The notes: generated by a model from the sequence alone, not told the origin. Positions 15,886-25,377 are shown, counted from the first letter of the stretch. The stretch: 46,991 nt of DNA from an uncultured Clostridium sp. (GCA_905193755.1 CAJJPX010000008.1:1-46991); one strand, 5' to 3'. Numbers and translations are program-made.

Positions 15886-18120
15886 TTACTCCTTTGGTTC
15901 TTCTAGTTTAACTAGAACGTCTCTTGGTTTTGAACCTTTTGCTGGACCAACAATTCCTTTTTCTTCAAATTGATCCATTATACGAGCTGCTCTATTGTAG
16001 CCAATGCTATATTTTCTTTGTATTAGTGATGCACTTATTTGACCCATACGTATTGCATAATTAAGTATTTCATCATATAAGACATCTTTTTGTTCTCCAC
16101 CACCGGTGCTTCCGGAAGTATCTCCTCCACCACTACTAGCATTTGCATCTAGATTAGTGAATTTATCACTATATTTTGGTGGATGACATCTTTTCTTAAC
16201 AAAGTCTACTACTCTTGCAATTTCATCATCTGAAACGAAGCTTCCTTGTACACGAGTTGGAGTATTTTCATCCATTGGCTTATAAAGCATATCACCTTTA
16301 CCAAGTAGTTTTTCTGCTCCTGTCATATCAAGAATTGTACGAGAGTCTATTGAAGAAGATACTGCGAAAGATATACGAGTTGGTATATTTGATTTAACAA
16401 CTCCTGTGATAATATCTGTAGATGGTCTTTGAGTTGCAACTATTAGGTGAATACCTGCTGCTCTTGCAAGTTGTGTAATTCTCATAATAGATTCTTCTAC
16501 TTCTTTTGCTGCGACTAACATTAAGTCTGCAAGTTCATCTATGATTACTAGAATGAATGGCATCTTCTTAAGTCCACAATCTGGATTCTTTTTAAGTTCT
16601 TTTTCAATATAATCATTATATGTTTGTATATTTTTAGTTCCACTATTTTTGAATGTTTCGTATCTATCATCCATTTCAACTACTATTTTTTGAAGTGCAG
16701 CACTTGCTTTTTTAGGGTCTGTTACGACTGGCGTTAGTAAGTGTGGTATTCCTTCATAGACATTAAATTCTACTTTCTTTGGGTCTACAAGTACCATTTT
16801 AACTTCATCTGGTGTAGCTCTCATTATAATTGATACGATTATATTATTTATACATACTGATTTACCACTACCAGTAGCACCTGCGACTAACATATGTGGT
16901 GTTTTATTTATTTCTACGCACTTAACTTTTCCCATTATGTCTCTACCAAGGGGTGCTGCTAGTTTAGAATCTTTATATTTTGGATTCTTTTCTAAGTCTT
17001 CCATTATTTCTCTCATTGATACAGCCATAATTTGTTGATTAGGTATTTCTACTCCGATTGTATTTTTACCTGGAATTGGTGCTTCTATTCTTACTTCTTT
17101 TGCTGCTAGAGCTAGAGCTATTTCTCTTGAAATGCTAAGTACTTTATTTACTTTAGTACCTCTATCTAAGTCCATTTCATATTGAGTTACTGCTGGACCT
17201 ACATGAACTTCTATAACTTTAGCATGCATTCCGAAGTCTCCAAATACTCTTTCTAATATCTTTGTATTTGATGCAATAAATTCAGTTGAATTAACTTTTC
17301 CTTTACTCTTATTTTGATTTAGTAATGCTACTGGAGGTTTAATATACACTTCATTAGATGTATCTTCTTCAGGTTCTGGTATTTTATTATTATCCATACT
17401 ACCAACAGTTGTTTCTTTCTTAGGTTCTAAGTCTTCTACGCTTGTAATAACAACTCTTTTATCGATTGGTTCATCATCAGGTACAATTTCATTTGTATTA
17501 AGTACTTGTTTCTTAGATGATTTTTCTTCTTCGTCACTTTCACTCTTATCAAATAGTTTCTTGAATGGTGAAATGATTGCTCTAAATATATCAGCAAGTG
17601 TTATATCAAATAACATTATAAGTCCAAATCCTGCGATTATTACTAGTACTATAGTTGTTCCTTCTACATCGAATAATGAAACAAATGCCCATGATGTGGT
17701 TGCTCCTATCATACCACCTCCAGTATTTCTTATCTCTGTGTCTGCGTTATATGAAGCACTTATATTATCGAATGTTGTTGTAAATATTTCTTTTCCTTTT
17801 ACGTTAGTACCCTTTATATAATTAATATGAGAAAACAATAATAAAGATAATACTATTGCATATATTCCCACTAATCTTGCTGAAAAGAAGTCTGGTTTAT
17901 TTCTTTTAGCTAGTAAGTATACTCCATAGCAAAGTCCTAAAACTAATAATACAAAGTACCAAGTACCAAAAAGAAATATAGCGAATTTCTTCACTAGATT
18001 TCCTACTGCTCCAAATGCTCCAAGACCAGTGATTGATAATAATATAAGTGCTAGTCCTGTAAGTTCATTTGTATATCTAAATTTCTTTTTTGATTCTGAT
18101 GATTTTTTCTTTTTAGCCAT
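15886..18120 (-). CDS. ftsK: FtsK/SpoIIIE DNA translocase
   Basis: From ATG 18120 this is 744 aa. Four membrane helices lie in residues 20-180, followed by an acidic linker (~185-260) and the alpha/beta motor with Walker A GATGSGKS (414-421) and Walker B VIIDELADLM (about 525-534). The C-terminal gamma winged helix (about 676-740) ends in YNRAARIMDQFEEKGIV, which reads KOPS/SRS. It pumps the terminus region through the closing septum. The RBS AGGTGG overlaps the ezrA stop codon. An in-frame GTG at 18129 lies inside that RBS and is rejected. No sporulation genes are nearby, so FtsK rather than SpoIIIE is the likelier role. Confidence 0.95.
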   Translation of the reverse strand: MAKKKKSSESKKKFRYTNELTGLALILLSITGLGAFGAVGNLVKKFAIFLFGTWYFVLLVLGLCYGVYLLAKRNKPDFFSARLVGIYAIVLSLLLFSHINYIKGTNVKGKEIFTTTFDNISASYNADTEIRNTGGGMIGATTSWAFVSLFDVEGTTIVLVIIAGFGLIMLFDITLADIFRAIISPFKKLFDKSESDEEEKSSKKQVLNTNEIVPDDEPIDKRVVITSVEDLEPKKETTVGSMDNNKIPEPEEDTSNEVYIKPPVALLNQNKSKGKVNSTEFIASNTKILERVFGDFGMHAKVIEVHVGPAVTQYEMDLDRGTKVNKVLSISREIALALAAKEVRIEAPIPGKNTIGVEIPNQQIMAVSMREIMEDLEKNPKYKDSKLAAPLGRDIMGKVKCVEINKTPHMLVAGATGSGKSVCINNIIVSIIMRATPDEVKMVLVDPKKVEFNVYEGIPHLLTPVVTDPKKASAALQKIVVEMDDRYETFKNSGTKNIQTYNDYIEKELKKNPDCGLKKMPFILVIIDELADLMLVAAKEVEESIMRITQLARAAGIHLIVATQRPSTDIITGVVKSNIPTRISFAVSSSIDSRTILDMTGAEKLLGKGDMLYKPMDENTPTRVQGSFVSDDEIARVVDFVKKRCHPPKYSDKFTNLDANASSGGGDTSGSTGGGEQKDVLYDEILNYAIRMGQISASLIQRKYSIGYNRAARIMDQFEEKGIVGPAKGSKPRDVLVKLEEPKE

Positions 18121-18129
18121 AAATTCCAC

Positions 18130-19842
18130 CTAACTTTCCATTTTACTTAGAAGTTTTTTATGAATACCAGGTTCTACGATATTAAGTGTATTTAATATTT
18201 TCTCTAGAGAATCTTTATATTCCCCCTTATTAAATGCTTTAGTTGATGCATTTAATCCTGATGCTACTTCTTTATTACTTGATCTATATCTATTTCCATA
18301 CACTATAGCCATTTCTGCCATAGCTGCTGTTTTAGTAGTGTTTGATGCTGTTTGATATAGTTTTAATGCTAAATCACGAGCTGTATCAACTCTTAAATTT
18401 AACGTTTTAATTGATATTGGTTTTTTATCTATTTCTATTTGTATTTCTTTAATTGCGTCGTATGCTTCTTTTAACTCTACATAGAATTTATCTGGTATAA
18501 CTGGAAGATTATAATCTTTAATTTTATATTTAGAGTTATTTATTATATTTTTAATTTCATATAATTGATCTCTAGCTCTTGCTTCATCTTCTTTCAAGCT
18601 TCCTAAATTCTTTAAAGTTGTTTCTAATTTATCTTCTACTTTAGAAAGAGATACAGCTACCATTTCACATTCATTACTTAATTTTGAAAATGGCATTACT
18701 TTTGATAAAGTTCTATCATTAATAAGTTTGAAACTATCTTTTACTTGAACAAGTTCTTTATTTATCTCATCAATTACCATTATTTCTTCATCACTTAGAT
18801 CATACGTGTCTTTTAAATTATCAATTTCTGCATATAAATTTCTAAGTATTGAACTTACTTTTACAATTCTATCATTTATATTAATGATTCCTCTTTCATA
18901 TTCTTTCTTACTACGTTTTTCATTATCAAAGTCACTATATATTGCTTCATAATAATCAACTAATGTTTTTAAATCAAATACTGAATCTTGCAAGTTTAAT
19001 ACATTTAATCTATCCATTATTTCACTAATCTTTTTATTAGTTTCATCTATGTTATAATCAATATTTAAGTATTCAATGTTATATCCATCTCTAGTCATTC
19101 TAGTAGCAATACTCTTAATATCTTTCATTTTCTTTGGAAGAATCATGGTTGCAATTAATACTATAGTTGGGGCTTCTTCAATAACAATACTAATGTTATG
19201 GATCATATCATCTAGTGCTTTTACTATTTTACCTAATTCTTCGTATTCGTGGTTTTGAATAGATACTTCGAATGCACTAAATAGTTTATCTATATTTTCA
19301 AATTGTAATTCTATTGGAGAAGATACTTCTTTATAATCATCTTTATTCTTATTATATTTAAATATTACTTCTCTATAAAGGCTCTTTAATTTAGTTATTG
19401 CTTCTCTATTTCTATCTTCGCTTTCAGTTAAATCTTTTATTTCAGATAAAAGTTTTATTGATTTAGCTTTTACATGAAATATATGTTTTTCAGCTGTGCC
19501 TATTTTTTCATAAGCACCTTCAAAGTCTTTATTTACACATAATGTTTCTATTTCAACTAACTCATCTGTTAGTTTAGGCATATCTACTTTTTCTAATCTT
19601 TCTAATCTTTTCTTCCAATCTTCTACTTCTTCTTCTATTTTTTTATTATTAGTTAGCTTACTTGCTTTAGCGAGTTCAGTTATTAAAGCAGAAGACATAA
19701 TAAGATTTTTTTCAGTTGTTAGTCTATCTACATTTGATAGTATGTACTTTTTCCTTTTACTCTTTATAATTATTGTTAATATATATAAAAGAATTATTAA
19801 TATAATAAAAACCATTGCTATAATAATTGTTGTCTTATTCAT
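18130..19842 (-). CDS. ezrA: EzrA septation ring formation regulator
   Basis: The 570-aa protein has an N-terminal membrane helix (about residues 4-24, outside-in) followed by a cytoplasmic chain of long helices with spectrin-like coiled coils and no other domain. That layout and length match EzrA, which binds FtsZ and PBPs and limits Z-rings to midcell. It resembles the family in ILSNVDRLTTEKN after the anchor and the near-C-terminal ASGLNASTKAFNKGEYKDSL segment. RBS AAGGAGG, 6 nt before ATG 19842; the ATG at 19860 lies upstream of it. First gene of the operon with ftsK. Confidence 0.9.
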   Translation of the reverse strand: MNKTTIIIAMVFIILIILLYILTIIIKSKRKKYILSNVDRLTTEKNLIMSSALITELAKASKLTNNKKIEEEVEDWKKRLERLEKVDMPKLTDELVEIETLCVNKDFEGAYEKIGTAEKHIFHVKAKSIKLLSEIKDLTESEDRNREAITKLKSLYREVIFKYNKNKDDYKEVSSPIELQFENIDKLFSAFEVSIQNHEYEELGKIVKALDDMIHNISIVIEEAPTIVLIATMILPKKMKDIKSIATRMTRDGYNIEYLNIDYNIDETNKKISEIMDRLNVLNLQDSVFDLKTLVDYYEAIYSDFDNEKRSKKEYERGIININDRIVKVSSILRNLYAEIDNLKDTYDLSDEEIMVIDEINKELVQVKDSFKLINDRTLSKVMPFSKLSNECEMVAVSLSKVEDKLETTLKNLGSLKEDEARARDQLYEIKNIINNSKYKIKDYNLPVIPDKFYVELKEAYDAIKEIQIEIDKKPISIKTLNLRVDTARDLALKLYQTASNTTKTAAMAEMAIVYGNRYRSSNKEVASGLNASTKAFNKGEYKDSLEKILNTLNIVEPGIHKKLLSKMES

Positions 19843-19904
19843 ACTATCCTCCTTATACATTTTAACATATTTATTTAAGTTTTTGTAGGTATTTTTAATA
19901 ATTT

Positions 19905-19932
19905 AAAAATGTTAAGAGTTTTTCTTAACATT
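19905..19932 (-). terminator. Terminator of the 19912 gene
   Basis: AATGTTAAGA (19908-19917) pairs with TCTTAACATT (19923-19932) around a 5-nt loop; TTT follows on the minus strand. The TAA stop lies in the loop/stem region. Confidence 0.65.
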
Positions 19933-20655
19933 CTTTTTTAGTTTTCTTGATATTTTATTTTTATTTTTAAGTTCTTCTACTCTTTCGAATGAAGTTATTT
20001 CATATTTATTATCTTCTGTTCTTGTTCTTTCTATATCAAATTCTGCTTCTTCACTATAGTCTCTCATGTCATATTTTAAATCATCAATAGCTACTTCGAA
20101 TGCTAGTGATGGTATTTCATCAAGATTTTTTCCTTCGGATGGATAGCAAATTATTTTATTGTCTTGTAGAGAAAGTGTTGCTTTTAATTCACCTATTTCA
20201 AATACTCTATGTCCCGGATTTGGTATATTTGGATATTTTAACATTGATTTACCTTGCTTGTAAGCAATGATTTCTCTTATTTGTAATAATAAATAATCTA
20301 TATTCTTTTTTCTTCTATAATTTTCGATTCTTTCTTCTGCGGTTTGTGGTCTACCTAGTTCATCTTCTCCATATATGATATCCCATTCTTCTTTTTTTAA
20401 TTCTTTGATTCTTTGTTCTAATTCTTCTATTGTGCATGTATAAAGTTCTGTAAAATCAGGTATAAGAGTACTATTTTTTATATACTCTTTTATGTGTTCT
20501 CCTTCAATTCTTATAAATTTTGTCAAGCTTTTAACGTGACTCATTCCTTTAGTAGATGCATAATACATATCTAATGGGAATGTTTTATCATTTTGTAATA
20601 ATCTTTCTAAATCGTTACCTTGAATATATACTTCGTCATTACTTATTATCTTCAT
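19912..20655 (-). CDS. Hypothetical cytoplasmic protein
   Basis: This 247-aa protein has no signal or membrane segment. It is rich in Glu and Lys, with a helical middle (residues 75-140, including EELEQRIKELKKEEWD), a beta-like part (150-190) and a basic tail (about 230-247, KNKISRKLKKNVKKNS). I recognise no family. RBS AAAGGAGG, 9 nt before the ATG. It lies between ezrA and another unknown gene on the same strand. Confidence 0.7.
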   Translation of the reverse strand: MKIISNDEVYIQGNDLERLLQNDKTFPLDMYYASTKGMSHVKSLTKFIRIEGEHIKEYIKNSTLIPDFTELYTCTIEELEQRIKELKKEEWDIIYGEDELGRPQTAEERIENYRRKKNIDYLLLQIREIIAYKQGKSMLKYPNIPNPGHRVFEIGELKATLSLQDNKIICYPSEGKNLDEIPSLAFEVAIDDLKYDMRDYSEEAEFDIERTRTEDNKYEITSFERVEELKNKNKISRKLKKNVKKNS

Positions 20656-20710
20656 AATATATATCCTCCTTTGTATAATATATTATATATTAAATTTAAA
20701 TTATTTCAAG

Positions 20711-21328
20711 TTAGTCTTTTATAAACTTTTCTAATTCATTGAGTATGTATTCTGGAAAATCTATGTATGTTCTTGAAATTACATTTTTTATAAATTCTTT
20801 ATCTTTTTTATTTATTAATTTATTTGCTATTCTGTAATAATTTGGTTCATCTAGTACACCAATTAATTCTGTTAAATAGTATGCGTCTTTTATATCTATA
20901 AAGTATGTTTCTATTTTATCCATATCAAACATTTTATTATAATTAAGACCTAATCTCCATGCATATTCTTTTTCATCTTTCTCTATAAGAGATGTAACCA
21001 TATCATCAAAATATTCTTGATCTATATGTGGTTTATATTGTGAATAAAATAAATCTCCAATCATGGTTGCTACTTCAAATGGTGTCATAGATGTTGCTAC
21101 TTTAATATAATAGTCCCATTCAAATAATAATTTTTCTATTTTTGAATCTCTTTCAATATCTAATAATGTAGATGACATTATTTCTTTAATTTTTGTTATG
21201 ATCTTTTTAATTTCTTTTTTATCTTCTGGGTATAATTCTAATAATTCATTTAAGTCTTTTAGTAGTTCTTCATTATTATGATTTTTATTAATGTATTTAA
21301 ATAATACCGTAGCTATATTCTTTTTCAT
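20711..21328 (-). CDS. Hypothetical helical cytoplasmic protein
   Basis: The 205-aa protein is almost entirely helix-forming, acidic, with no signal peptide or membrane segment and no motif that I recognise. The spacing of short helices (LLKDLNELLELYPEDKKEIKK, then a SMTPFEVATMIGDLFYSQY turn) could fit a helical-repeat fold. RBS AAGGAGTG before ATG 21328. It probably shares a transcript with the gene at 19912, 55 bp downstream. Confidence 0.68.
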   Translation of the reverse strand: MKKNIATVLFKYINKNHNNEELLKDLNELLELYPEDKKEIKKIITKIKEIMSSTLLDIERDSKIEKLLFEWDYYIKVATSMTPFEVATMIGDLFYSQYKPHIDQEYFDDMVTSLIEKDEKEYAWRLGLNYNKMFDMDKIETYFIDIKDAYYLTELIGVLDEPNYYRIANKLINKKDKEFIKNVISRTYIDFPEYILNELEKFIKD

Positions 21329-21394
21329 ATATGCACTCCTTATCTAGATTATAACTTATATTTTAAATTTTACAATAATTTTTTAGTTTTATAC

Positions 21395-21423
21395 TTGATT
21401 ATGAGTATTTTATTTGATATAAT
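21395..21423 (+). promoter_or_regulatory. Promoter of tRNA-Met
   Basis: TTGATT (21395-21400), a 17-bp spacer and a consensus TATAAT (21418-21423), 27 bp before the tRNA. Confidence 0.8.
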
Positions 21424-21450
21424 GAGTTCACTTGTTGAATTAATTGTTAT

Positions 21451-21527
21451 GGCGATGTAGCTCAGTTGGCTAGAGCATCTGGTTCATACCCAGAGGGTCG
21501 AGGGTTCGAATCCCCCCGTCGCTACCA
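21451..21527 (+). tRNA. tRNA-Met (CAU), elongator type, CCA encoded
   Basis: This 77-nt cloverleaf has acceptor GGCGATG with CGTCGCT, D arm AGCTCAGTTGG, anticodon stem-loop CTGGTTCATACCCAG with anticodon CAT, T arm GAGGGTTCGAATCCCCC (one mismatch or wobble tolerated) and a genomic CCA. G1 faces a U (wobble), as in B. subtilis elongator tRNA-Met, which it closely resembles. Initiator tRNA would have C1-A72 and GGG/CCC anticodon pairs, which are absent. A lysidine-modified tRNA-Ile2 cannot be wholly excluded by eye. It is a single-gene unit with its own promoter and terminator, opposite to its neighbours. Confidence 0.93.
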
Positions 21528-21537
21528 ATAAGAAAGT

Positions 21538-21562
21538 AACCACTCTATTGAGTGGTTTTTTA
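21538..21562 (+). terminator. Terminator of tRNA-Met
   Basis: AACCACTC (21538-21545) pairs with GAGTGGTT (21550-21557) around TATT; TTTT follows. Confidence 0.85.
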
Positions 21563-21648
21563 TTGTCTCTGTGTAGGAAAGCTTTTATATTTTATTTATT
21601 TCTATCGTTAAGTATTAATTCAAAACAAAAATTTCTAAGTTAGAGATC

Positions 21649-22194
21649 TTAATTATTTTTTTCTAATTTTTTAACAGAATTTATAGTTTTTAAGCCTTCT
21701 TCTATTTGTGGTTCTAATTCATGTATTTCATCTAATGAATAATATTCTTTAGTTTCATGTCCTTCTACATAATCAGATGCATCTGCTAAACAAACTTGGT
21801 AATTATTTTCTGTTATATATCTATAATATAATTCATTATTAATTGGTCCTGCACCTGTACTATAAACTAATAACTCTTCACTTTCTAAGTCATATATTTC
21901 TCCACCACCTAAGAATGTTACTGGTTCATTAAAAATATATTCACTTGTGTCATAGTTTTCTTTATCAAAAAGTATATAAACATTTTTACTATTATATAGT
22001 TTTGTTGCTTCTCCATTTTCTATAACATATTTATAATAATTTTCTACTCTTGAGTATTCTTCTGGTAAAGGAAGACATTTTGGTACTCCATTTTCATCAA
22101 CATTACTTGCACATCCTGAAGCAGTAACTACTACTCCTGCCAAACTTAACGCAATTAATCTTTTTTTTATTTCTTGTAATTTTTTCTTTTTCAT
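21649..22194 (-). CDS. Predicted lipoprotein, unknown
   Basis: The 181-aa protein has a lysine-rich start, a hydrophobic core (LIALSLAGVVVTASG) and a lipobox cysteine at residue 28 (TASGC-AS), so it should be lipidated and displayed outside the membrane. The mature part is acidic, with no domain I recognise. It contains FLGGGEIYDLESEELLVYSTGAGP and a tail EIHELEPQIEEGLKTINSVKKL. RBS GCGAGGA before ATG 22194. Own promoter at 22223-22250; no clear terminator. Confidence 0.78.
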   Translation of the reverse strand: MKKKKLQEIKKRLIALSLAGVVVTASGCASNVDENGVPKCLPLPEEYSRVENYYKYVIENGEATKLYNSKNVYILFDKENYDTSEYIFNEPVTFLGGGEIYDLESEELLVYSTGAGPINNELYYRYITENNYQVCLADASDYVEGHETKEYYSLDEIHELEPQIEEGLKTINSVKKLEKNN

Positions 22195-22222
22195 ATTTTT
22201 CCTCGCTTAATAAATTACGTAT

Positions 22223-22250
22223 ATTATAGCATTATTTCTTGGAATGTTAA
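22223..22250 (-). promoter_or_regulatory. Sigma-A promoter of the lipoprotein gene
   Basis: TTAACA (22245-22250), a 16-bp spacer and TATAAT (22223-22228) on the minus strand, 28 bp before the ATG. Confidence 0.6.
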
Positions 22251-22340
22251 AAGTTTATTTTTACAAAAGGATATATTACTTATTTCTGTCGATGGGAACT
22301 TACATTATTCCAACATTTCTTAATCATTTTAAATCAATTT

Positions 22341-22365
22341 AAAAAGATTAGTTAATGCTAATCTT
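22341..22365 (-). terminator. Terminator of the smr-rsmE-mtaB operon
   Basis: AAGATTAG (22344-22351) pairs with CTAATCTT (22358-22365) around a 6-nt loop; T residues follow on the minus strand. The mtaB TAG stop is in the stem. Confidence 0.65.
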
Positions 22366-23623
22366 CTAAGTTATAGTTTATATTTTCTTTAGTAAGTTTT
22401 ACTTTTATTATTTCATTTGGAGTTGCATCTAATAGTTTTACTGGTATATAGTTTTCAGTAAATCCATGATAGTAGCCATTTTTAAATTCTTCTACTAGTA
22501 CCTCTTCTTCTTTGTTTATAAATTTTTTAAAGTATTCTTTTTCAAGAGTATCAGAAAGTTCTATTAGTTTTCTTGCTCTTTCTTTTACTATTGTTCTTGG
22601 TACATGATTTGACATTCTTGATGCGACTGTTCCATTTCTATCTGAATATGGAAATACATGTATTTTAGCAAATCCGATTTTTTTACAATAGTTATATGTT
22701 TCATTAAAGTCTTCATCTGTTTCACCTGGAAAACCTACGATTACGTCTGTTGTAAGTGATATATTTGGTCTTAGACTTCTAATTGTGTTTACTTTATCAG
22801 TGAAATATTCTAAATCATATCTTCTATTCATTGCTTTTAAAGTTTTATCGCATCCTGCTTGAAGAGGTATATGTAAGTGAGAAACAAACTTCTTATTATT
22901 TTTTATTATATCCATCATTTTATCATCAAGTTCTACTATTTCTACTGATGAAAGTCTTATTCTTTTTATTTGATCAACTTTACTTATTTCATTTATTAAG
23001 TCTGCGAGTCTTTTGTTATCTGATGAGTATTGACCAGTATGAATACCCGATAAGACTATTTCTTTATGGCCTGAAAGTGCTAAATCATTAACTTCAATAA
23101 TACATTTATTAAAGTCTTTACTTCTAACTCTTCCTCTTACGTATGGAATTATACAATAGCTACAAAAATTATTACATCCATCTTCTATTTTTATGAATGC
23201 TCTATGATGATGTTCATATTTCTTTATTTCCATGTCTTCGAACACATCTTCTTTAGATTCATCAAACAATATTATTCTTTCATGATTTTTTTCATAGTCT
23301 TTTATACATTTTAATACTTTAGTTTTATTTTTAGTTCCAAGTATTATTTCTGCGTCTATAAGATTATCTATATTATCTTTTCTAAACTCACAAAAACATC
23401 CGAATGCTACTACTAATGCATTTGGATTATTTTTTCTTATATTATTAATTACTTGTTTACTTTTATTATCTGCTGTATTTGTTACTGTACATGTGTTTAT
23501 TAAACAAATATCTGCGTTATCTTCAACTTCTTTATATCCTTCATTTAAAAGCAAATTTCTTACGAATTCACTTTCGTAAGAATTAACTTTGCAACCTAGT
23601 GTTTTTATTAAAAATGTTTTCAT
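22358..23623 (-). CDS. mtaB: tRNA t6A37 methylthiotransferase
   Basis: This 421-aa radical SAM enzyme has the three-part methylthiotransferase layout. The N-terminal UPF0004 domain carries C11, C45 and C76 for the second Fe4S4 cluster. The radical SAM domain carries CNNFCSYC (C150, C154, C157), and a short C-terminal TRAM-like domain starts near 360. MtaB converts t6A37 to ms2t6A in tRNAs reading ANN codons. The short TRAM and the sequence KTLGCKVNSYESE point to MtaB rather than MiaB or RimO. The upstream gene overlaps its start as ATGA, so translation is coupled. Confidence 0.93.
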   Translation of the reverse strand: MKTFLIKTLGCKVNSYESEFVRNLLLNEGYKEVEDNADICLINTCTVTNTADNKSKQVINNIRKNNPNALVVAFGCFCEFRKDNIDNLIDAEIILGTKNKTKVLKCIKDYEKNHERIILFDESKEDVFEDMEIKKYEHHHRAFIKIEDGCNNFCSYCIIPYVRGRVRSKDFNKCIIEVNDLALSGHKEIVLSGIHTGQYSSDNKRLADLINEISKVDQIKRIRLSSVEIVELDDKMMDIIKNNKKFVSHLHIPLQAGCDKTLKAMNRRYDLEYFTDKVNTIRSLRPNISLTTDVIVGFPGETDEDFNETYNYCKKIGFAKIHVFPYSDRNGTVASRMSNHVPRTIVKERARKLIELSDTLEKEYFKKFINKEEEVLVEEFKNGYYHGFTENYIPVKLLDATPNEIIKVKLTKENINYNLED

Positions 23624-24339
23624 TCTAATGATAACCTGAACTCTTTAAGTATTTTTAAGTATTCTTCTTCTGCTACATAACTTACTGCTTGAGTTACTTC
23701 CTTTTCTTGTACTTCTATTTTGTTCACTTTTGGTGCTCCCTTTTTATTTGTTTCTTCTTTGTATGTTAGTGTTATATTTGAAGCATTCTTAAGTAGTTGT
23801 TCATAACTAATTATTGCTTTCTTTTCTTGTTCTTCTTCATATTTTTGAATAGCTACTTGGTTATCGTTCATACCAAGATCTTCCATTCTTTGTCTTGTTA
23901 CTTTTTCTAATTCTTCAGTTGATATAACTGCGTTTTCTTCTTCTCCATTTTCATATTCTTCTATAACATCATCGTATGTTTTTACGTTTGGTAAATCTAT
24001 TTGTTTTACTAATGGTTTATTTTCATCAATAATATCTTCTTTAGAAGTTGCCATTAAGTTATTTAATTCATCTAGAATATCTAGTTCTTCTTTCTTAGAC
24101 TCTTCTTTCTTTATTTCTAATGGTTTTATTTCATCTTGTTTTACTTCTTCAACTGGCTTTTTGAATTTACTTTCTAAGTCAATTTTTTCTTGTTCTCTTC
24201 TAACCATTTCTAAATATTCAGTTCTAGTTTTAACAAGTGCTAAAACTAAAATTGCCAATATAATTAACATAAGTATTAAGAAGATTAGAAAAAAGTCTCC
24301 AGTCATAAAAGCTTCTAAAAATTTGTCAAAGTTTTCCAT
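23620..24339 (-). CDS. Membrane-anchored acidic coiled-coil protein, unknown
   Basis: From ATG 24339 this is 239 aa. An N-terminal membrane helix (about residues 14-36, FFLIFLILMLIILAILVLALV) precedes a Glu/Lys-rich cytoplasmic part with coiled-coil character and low complexity (~45-95), and a C-terminal helical end. I recognise no family. The start overlaps the rsmE stop by 14 nt and its stop overlaps mtaB as ATGA. An in-frame GTG at 24348 is also possible. Position between rsmE and mtaB suggests only shared transcription. Confidence 0.72.
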   Translation of the reverse strand: MENFDKFLEAFMTGDFFLIFLILMLIILAILVLALVKTRTEYLEMVRREQEKIDLESKFKKPVEEVKQDEIKPLEIKKEESKKEELDILDELNNLMATSKEDIIDENKPLVKQIDLPNVKTYDDVIEEYENGEEENAVISTEELEKVTRQRMEDLGMNDNQVAIQKYEEEQEKKAIISYEQLLKNASNITLTYKEETNKKGAPKVNKIEVQEKEVTQAVSYVAEEEYLKILKEFRLSLE

Positions 24340-25051
24340 TATTACCACATTCCTTCAAGTATTTTAGGATAGATGCTATCATAAGTGGTACTGTTTCTGT
24401 TCTTAGTACATCACTTCCAAGTGAAGTTTTTATGAATCCTTTTTTAGTAAGTGATTCTTCTTCACTCTTTGATAGGCCACCCTCCGGTCCAAATACTATA
24501 CTAATTGTATCATTACAATTATCAAGAGTTAACACCTTTACTATGCTGTTTACATCTTGTTTGTCAAGTGAACACATTATATTTACATTTTCAGTAGTTT
24601 CTATGTCTTTAGTTTCTATTATTTTATGTACTATTGGTTTATTTAGTCTATAACACTGTTCAGTCGCTTCTTTCACTATTTTAGCCCATCTTTGAAGCTT
24701 TTTATCAAAATCTTTTGATTTGAGTTTGTATTTACAATGACTATACATTACTACTACATAATCGGTTATACCTAGTTCTGTTCCATGTTGTAATATAAAG
24801 CTCATTTTTTCTTCTGGAAGTAATGGCATATAAAGTTTTATTCTTGTTTCATTTATATTTTCTTTAAATATTTCTTTGATGCTTGCTGATAATAAATCCT
24901 TATTTAATGTACAAATATAGCTTTTATTCTCGTATGCAACTATTACTTCGTCATTTTCTTTCATTCTCATTACATTTTTTATATGATTTAAGTCTTCATT
25001 ATCTAGATAGAGTGTATTATCATTTTTATCTTTAGCAAAGTATTGTTGCAT
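24326..25051 (-). CDS. rsmE: 16S rRNA m3U1498 methyltransferase
   Basis: The 241-aa protein has a PUA-like N-terminal domain (1-~70) and a SPOUT methyltransferase domain. The knot motifs VFGPEGGLSKSEE (about 184-196) and LGSDVLRTETVPLMIASIL (about 208-226) form the SAM pocket. RsmE methylates U1498 of 16S rRNA in assembled 30S subunits. RBS AGGAGG overlaps the stop of the smr gene, so it is in the same operon. Confidence 0.95.
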   Translation of the reverse strand: MQQYFAKDKNDNTLYLDNEDLNHIKNVMRMKENDEVIVAYENKSYICTLNKDLLSASIKEIFKENINETRIKLYMPLLPEEKMSFILQHGTELGITDYVVVMYSHCKYKLKSKDFDKKLQRWAKIVKEATEQCYRLNKPIVHKIIETKDIETTENVNIMCSLDKQDVNSIVKVLTLDNCNDTISIVFGPEGGLSKSEEESLTKKGFIKTSLGSDVLRTETVPLMIASILKYLKECGNNGKL

Positions 25052-25060
25052 ATTGGCCTC

Positions 25061-25324
25061 CTATTTAAGTATTATTATTGTTTCACCATCATTAAATATA
25101 TTTAATTTATATTCTAGCACTCTTTTATCTTTTTTTAAGTACTCATGTGTTGCTTCTTTTAAGATTCCTTCACCTTTTCCATGAACTACTATTAGTTTTT
25201 TAGTTCCTATTCTTGATTCGTTATCTATGAAGTTTTTAACTAAAGCTATTCCTCCATATCTATCATATCCATGTATATCTATAGATGGTGCATTATATAA
25301 AAATGGATCAATCCTTTTTATCAT
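25061..25324 (-). CDS. Stand-alone Smr domain protein
   Basis: The 87-aa protein is a single Smr (small MutS-related) domain. It has IDIHGYDR (about 15-22) in place of the usual L-DLHG, and VVHGKGEGILK (about 47-57), the H-G-x-G loop of Smr endonucleases. Smr domains nick DNA or, as shown for ribosome-rescue factors, cut mRNA in stalled ribosomes; the latter suits its place with rsmE and mtaB. No MutS2 part is attached. First gene of the operon, with promoter at 25349-25377. Confidence 0.88.
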   Translation of the reverse strand: MIKRIDPFLYNAPSIDIHGYDRYGGIALVKNFIDNESRIGTKKLIVVHGKGEGILKEATHEYLKKDKRVLEYKLNIFNDGETIIILK

Positions 25325-25348
25325 TTTAATTCCTCTTTTTTCACCTAT

Positions 25349-25377
25349 ATTATAATGTATTACTTAGTTAAAATCAA
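25349..25377 (-). promoter_or_regulatory. Sigma-A promoter of the smr-rsmE-mtaB operon
   Basis: TTGATT (25372-25377), a 17-bp spacer and TATAAT (25349-25354) on the minus strand. Confidence 0.7.

Noticed and set aside
21451..21527. Initiator tRNA-fMet or lysidine tRNA-Ile2 for the CAU tRNA
   Set aside because: The initiator GGG/CCC anticodon stem is absent, and the body closely matches Bacillus elongator tRNA-Met. Ile2 is less likely but cannot be fully excluded by eye.
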